A stretch of 8,586 nucleotides of DNA from contig URDR01000098.1 of assembly GCA_900546645.1 (NCBI GenBank), positions 1 through 8,586 of the forward strand. Reading direction: 5' to 3'. Position 1 is the stretch's first letter; every line of letters starts with the position of its first letter. Below, one piece after another: positions 6,738-8,586 of this stretch. The translations under genes and the position numbers were made by a program. The notes under the pieces were generated by a model, which saw only the letters and a list, made by a program, of their open reading frames with translations, was not told the DNA's origin and made no database searches. The stretch is from an uncultured Bacteroides sp. (GTDB lineage: Bacteria > Bacteroidota > Bacteroidia > Bacteroidales > Bacteroidaceae).

Positions 6738-6761
6738 TCCAAACTAAAAACTGTAGGAAAA

Positions 6762-7994
6762 ATGAAAAGAAGTTCATTCAATGTGCTTTTCTTCTTGAAG
6801 AAGACCAAGCTGCTGAAAAACGGAGAAGCATCCGTTTGTATGCGTATCACTGTAGATGGTACGCGAGTTGAAAACAACATCCGCAAAAGCATTGACCCGT
6901 CTCTCTGGAGTCAGGCTAAGGAATCCGCCAGAGGCAAAAGCCGCAAATCATGTGATCTGAATGCCTATATCGAAAATGCGAGAATCAAGTTACATCAGAT
7001 TTTTTGTGAGCTGGAAGAACAGAACCAGCCTATAACGGCACGTCTGTTACAGGAAATATTTTTCGGACAGGACAAAGAACCGGAAGCGGTACGCACCCTT
7101 ATCGGTACCATGCAGGAGCACAATGACCAATGCCGTGCCCTGGTCGGGAAAGACTACGCCCTGATTACCGTTCGCCGTTATGAAAGCTGCAAGCGCTATC
7201 TTGCCGAACTTATCAGACAGAAATACGGAAAGGATGATCTGCCGCTGGCGGAAGTCAACGGTGAGCTGGTACGTGCCTTTGAATTTTATCTGAAGACGGA
7301 AAAGGAATGTCAGCAGAATACCGTTATCCGTTATATGAAATGTCTGAAGAAAATTACCAATCTGGCACTGGCCAATGAATGGATAGCCAAAGACCCGTTT
7401 ATCGGTATCAAGTTCCACGAAAAAGAAGTAATCCGTGAGTTTCTTACTATGGATGAACTGCTGAGCATCTACCACAAGGAATTTTCTCTGGAGCGAATCA
7501 CCGTAGTCCGTGATGTTTTTATTTTCGCCGCCTTTACCGGTCTGGCTTTCATCGACGTGCAACAACTTTCCCCTGAGCATATCGTAAAAGACAACAACGA
7601 AAACCTGTGGATCAGGAAGCCACGTCAGGAAACAAAGAACATGTGCAATATTCCGCTACTGGATATTCCTTTGGAAATCCTGAGAAAATATGCAGATTAT
7701 CCTGCCTGCAAAAAGAAAGGAGTATTGCTGCCTGTCCCCTGCAATCAGAAGATGAACAGCTACCTGAAAGAGATTGCAGACCTATGCCTGATAAAGAAGA
7801 ACCTGACTACACACACCGCCCGCCACTCGTACGCCACATCTGTCTGTTTGGCCAATGGGGTAAGCATTGAGAATGTAGCCAAAATGCTCGGTCACTCCAA
7901 TATCAAGATGACGCAGCACTATGCAAGGGTAGTCGACAGTTCCATTCTGAAAGATATGAATAATGTAAGGGATGTACTTTCAAATTGTCTGTAG
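6762..7994 (+). CDS. tyrosine recombinase / phage-type integrase
   Basis: This 410-residue site-specific recombinase is of the Bacteroidota mobile-element type and is likely to insert and excise the element at tRNA-Phe. The N-terminus to about residue 60 (NVLFFLKKTKLLKNGEASV) resembles the arm-DNA-binding domain of these integrases. A SAM-like core-binding domain spans about 108-215 and the catalytic domain about 225-405. Catalytic residues are Lys292, His351 and Arg354 (HTARH), His378 (LGHSN) and Tyr387 (HYARV). The first catalytic Arg is replaced by Ala262 (FTGLAFIDV), as happens in related Bacteroides integrases. I chose the ATG at 6762, just after a likely -7 box; an upstream in-frame ATG at 6690 precedes that box and adds 24 residues unlike the family. 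Base composition is more GC-rich than in the sppA operon, supporting transfer. Confidence 0.93.
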   Translation: MKRSSFNVLFFLKKTKLLKNGEASVCMRITVDGTRVENNIRKSIDPSLWSQAKESARGKSRKSCDLNAYIENARIKLHQIFCELEEQNQPITARLLQEIFFGQDKEPEAVRTLIGTMQEHNDQCRALVGKDYALITVRRYESCKRYLAELIRQKYGKDDLPLAEVNGELVRAFEFYLKTEKECQQNTVIRYMKCLKKITNLALANEWIAKDPFIGIKFHEKEVIREFLTMDELLSIYHKEFSLERITVVRDVFIFAAFTGLAFIDVQQLSPEHIVKDNNENLWIRKPRQETKNMCNIPLLDIPLEILRKYADYPACKKKGVLLPVPCNQKMNSYLKEIADLCLIKKNLTTHTARHSYATSVCLANGVSIENVAKMLGHSNIKMTQHYARVVDSSILKDMNNVRDVLSNCL

Positions 7995-7997
7995 CTT

Positions 7998-8369
7998 ATG
8001 AAAAGAGAAATTATCCATATGGAGGACGGCAGAATTGTTATTCCTGCTGTCCATCCTGATAAGATTCGTATGGACGAAGCCGCACTTGTCAGCTTGTTCA
8101 ATGTGGTTGCACCGACCTTACGAGCAGCGAAAAAAAGAATATATAAACTTAAGATTTTGCAACCATTCACCGCAGAACAACGTATTCCGTTAAAAGAGGG
8201 GTATCAGGTAGTCTATAACCTGGAAATGATATTTGCGCTTGCCTTTCAGATTAATACTTATCCGGCACAACAATTACGTGAGTATATAATAAGCAGACTG
8301 TTCCAATCTGAAAAGTCAATGGTTATCTGCATGGTGAATGGAAATCATAAGTCATATCTAAAATGCTGA
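7998..8369 (+). CDS. small protein resembling part of the RhuM family
   Basis: This 123-residue protein starts 3 bases after the integrase stop, so the two are very probably co-transcribed and translationally coupled. Residues about 26-52 (DEAALVSLFNVVAPTLRAAK and on) look like a degenerate helix-turn-helix. Residues 69-101 (YQVVYNLEMIFALAFQINTY then PAQQLREYIISRL) resemble the part of RhuM-type proteins that reads YNLDAIISVGYRVNSKRATQ followed by FR-W. I judged this by eye and the family assignment is tentative. The protein is much shorter than full RhuM proteins and lacks any further domain. No signal peptide or membrane segment is visible. It could be a DNA-binding regulator or a recombination directionality factor of the element, or a partner of the Fic protein encoded next. 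Confidence 0.7.
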   Translation: MKREIIHMEDGRIVIPAVHPDKIRMDEAALVSLFNVVAPTLRAAKKRIYKLKILQPFTAEQRIPLKEGYQVVYNLEMIFALAFQINTYPAQQLREYIISRLFQSEKSMVICMVNGNHKSYLKC

Positions 8370-8392
8370 TAAATATTGATTTTACTATTTCA

Positions 8393-8433
8393 TGCGGATA
8401 ATAAGCCGCAAAATCTGCGGTTAATTATCCGCA
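8393..8433. promoter_or_regulatory. tandem palindromic operator upstream of fic
   Basis: Two 18-base sites of the form TGCGG-N8-CCGCA lie in tandem: TGCGGATAATAAGCCGCA (8393-8410) and TGCGGTTAATTATCCGCA (8416-8433). Their centres are 23 bases apart, roughly two helical turns. Together they also form a 17-base inverted repeat with 15 matches around a 7-base centre. The second site covers the place where the -33 element of the fic promoter should lie. Two dimers of a repressor are an attractive reading. Fic proteins of this type often carry a C-terminal winged helix, so self-regulation is possible, as is binding by the RhuM-like protein. Confidence 0.7.
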
Positions 8434-8439
8434 AAACCG

Positions 8440-8447
8440 TATATTTG
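8440..8447 (+). promoter_or_regulatory. -7 box of the fic promoter
   Basis: TATATTTG matches TAnnTTTG and lies 7 bases after the tandem palindromes and 9 bases before the first fic ATG. No TTTG stands at the usual -33 distance; that place is inside the second palindrome. If it is used, the transcript would begin within a few bases of the start codon, giving an almost leaderless mRNA. Confidence 0.5.
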
Positions 8448-8456
8448 CAGAAAACA

Positions 8457-8586
8457 ATGATGCCTATGTATATACATGAACATAAAGAATGGCCTTCTTT
8501 TTCGTGGAACAAGGAACTTATCGGTGAGAAGCTGAACAAGGTAAACAAAGCTGTCGGTTATCTGATGGGACGCCTTAGTGTAATCG
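8457..8586 (+). CDS. Fic family protein, N-terminal part (partial)
   Basis: Only the first 43 codons are present; the gene runs off the right edge. The sequence MYIHEHKEWPSFSWNKELIG and the following VNKAVGYLMGRLSVI match the N-terminal domain (DUF4172) found before the Fic core in many Bacteroides proteins, which read roughly YIHE-W-F-WD then VN-VG-L-GRLS. Fic enzymes usually transfer AMP or another phosphate-containing group to target proteins. The catalytic HPFxDGNGR motif and any inhibitory glutamate helix lie outside the window and cannot be checked. ATG codons at 8457, 8460 and 8466 are all possible starts; the third places the conserved YIHE directly at the N-terminus. The gene follows the RhuM-like gene by 87 bases, with its own operator-like palindromes. 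Confidence 0.75.
   Translation, partial: MMPMYIHEHKEWPSFSWNKELIGEKLNKVNKAVGYLMGRLSVI

Noticed and set aside
6690..6761. Upstream ATG that would lengthen the integrase by 24 residues
   Set aside because: It lies before the likely -7 box at 6730-6737, and the extra residues do not resemble the family. The ATG at 6762 begins just before the conserved N-terminal domain.
7047..7580. Antisense open frame of 177 codons inside the integrase gene
   Set aside because: The plus-strand integrase is complete, with catalytic residues in order, and the antisense translation has no recognisable motif.
8393..8433. The inverted repeat as an intrinsic terminator of the integrase operon
   Set aside because: No T run follows on the plus strand, and the repeat divides into two matching 18-base palindromes right against a -7 box, which fits an operator better. 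A role in termination is not excluded.
1..8586. CRISPR array or insertion sequence
   Set aside because: I saw no regularly spaced repeat-spacer series, no transposase gene and no terminal inverted repeats. The GGTGGAG cluster has spacers of only 5-6 bases.

Overview
The window comes from a member of the Bacteroidales, most likely Bacteroides or a close relative. The evidence is the start of a 16S rRNA gene with the sequence typical of that group at the left edge, several promoters of the Bacteroidota form (TTTG, a spacer of 19-20 bases, then TAnnTTTG), weak or absent Shine-Dalgarno sites, and gene families common in gut Bacteroides. The species cannot be named from this sequence alone.

Layout. 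Positions 1-60 hold the 5' end of a 16S rRNA gene on the minus strand. Its leader contains a boxA-like element, and two tandem promoters with a duplicated core follow at 202-233 and 420-451. About 1.1 kb without a convincing gene comes next. That stretch is purine-rich, with many G, up to about 885, and then becomes A/C-rich with very few G up to the next operon. A plus-strand operon fills 1581-6386: sppA (signal peptide peptidase), lpxK (lipid A 4'-kinase), a PNP-I type purine nucleoside phosphorylase and thiL (thiamine-phosphate kinase). It has one clear promoter before sppA and a strong hairpin terminator after thiL. The four genes are packed tightly, and lpxK overlaps the phosphorylase gene by 56 bases. 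They look like chromosomal housekeeping genes from unrelated pathways that share one transcript.

A tRNA-Phe gene with its own promoter and terminator lies at 6445-6517. Immediately downstream the sequence becomes accessory in character. There is a cluster of GGTGGAG repeats, a tyrosine recombinase gene (6762-7994), and a small gene three bases later whose product resembles part of the RhuM family. A Fic-family gene begins at 8457 and runs off the right edge. Its promoter region carries two tandem 18-base palindromes (TGCGG-N8-CCGCA). The simplest reading is that tRNA-Phe is the attachment site of an integrated element and that the window shows its left end. The integrase, RhuM-like and Fic genes with their two operator-like repeat clusters are the most interesting part. 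The body and far end of the element lie outside the window, so its type and the role of the Fic protein cannot be decided here.
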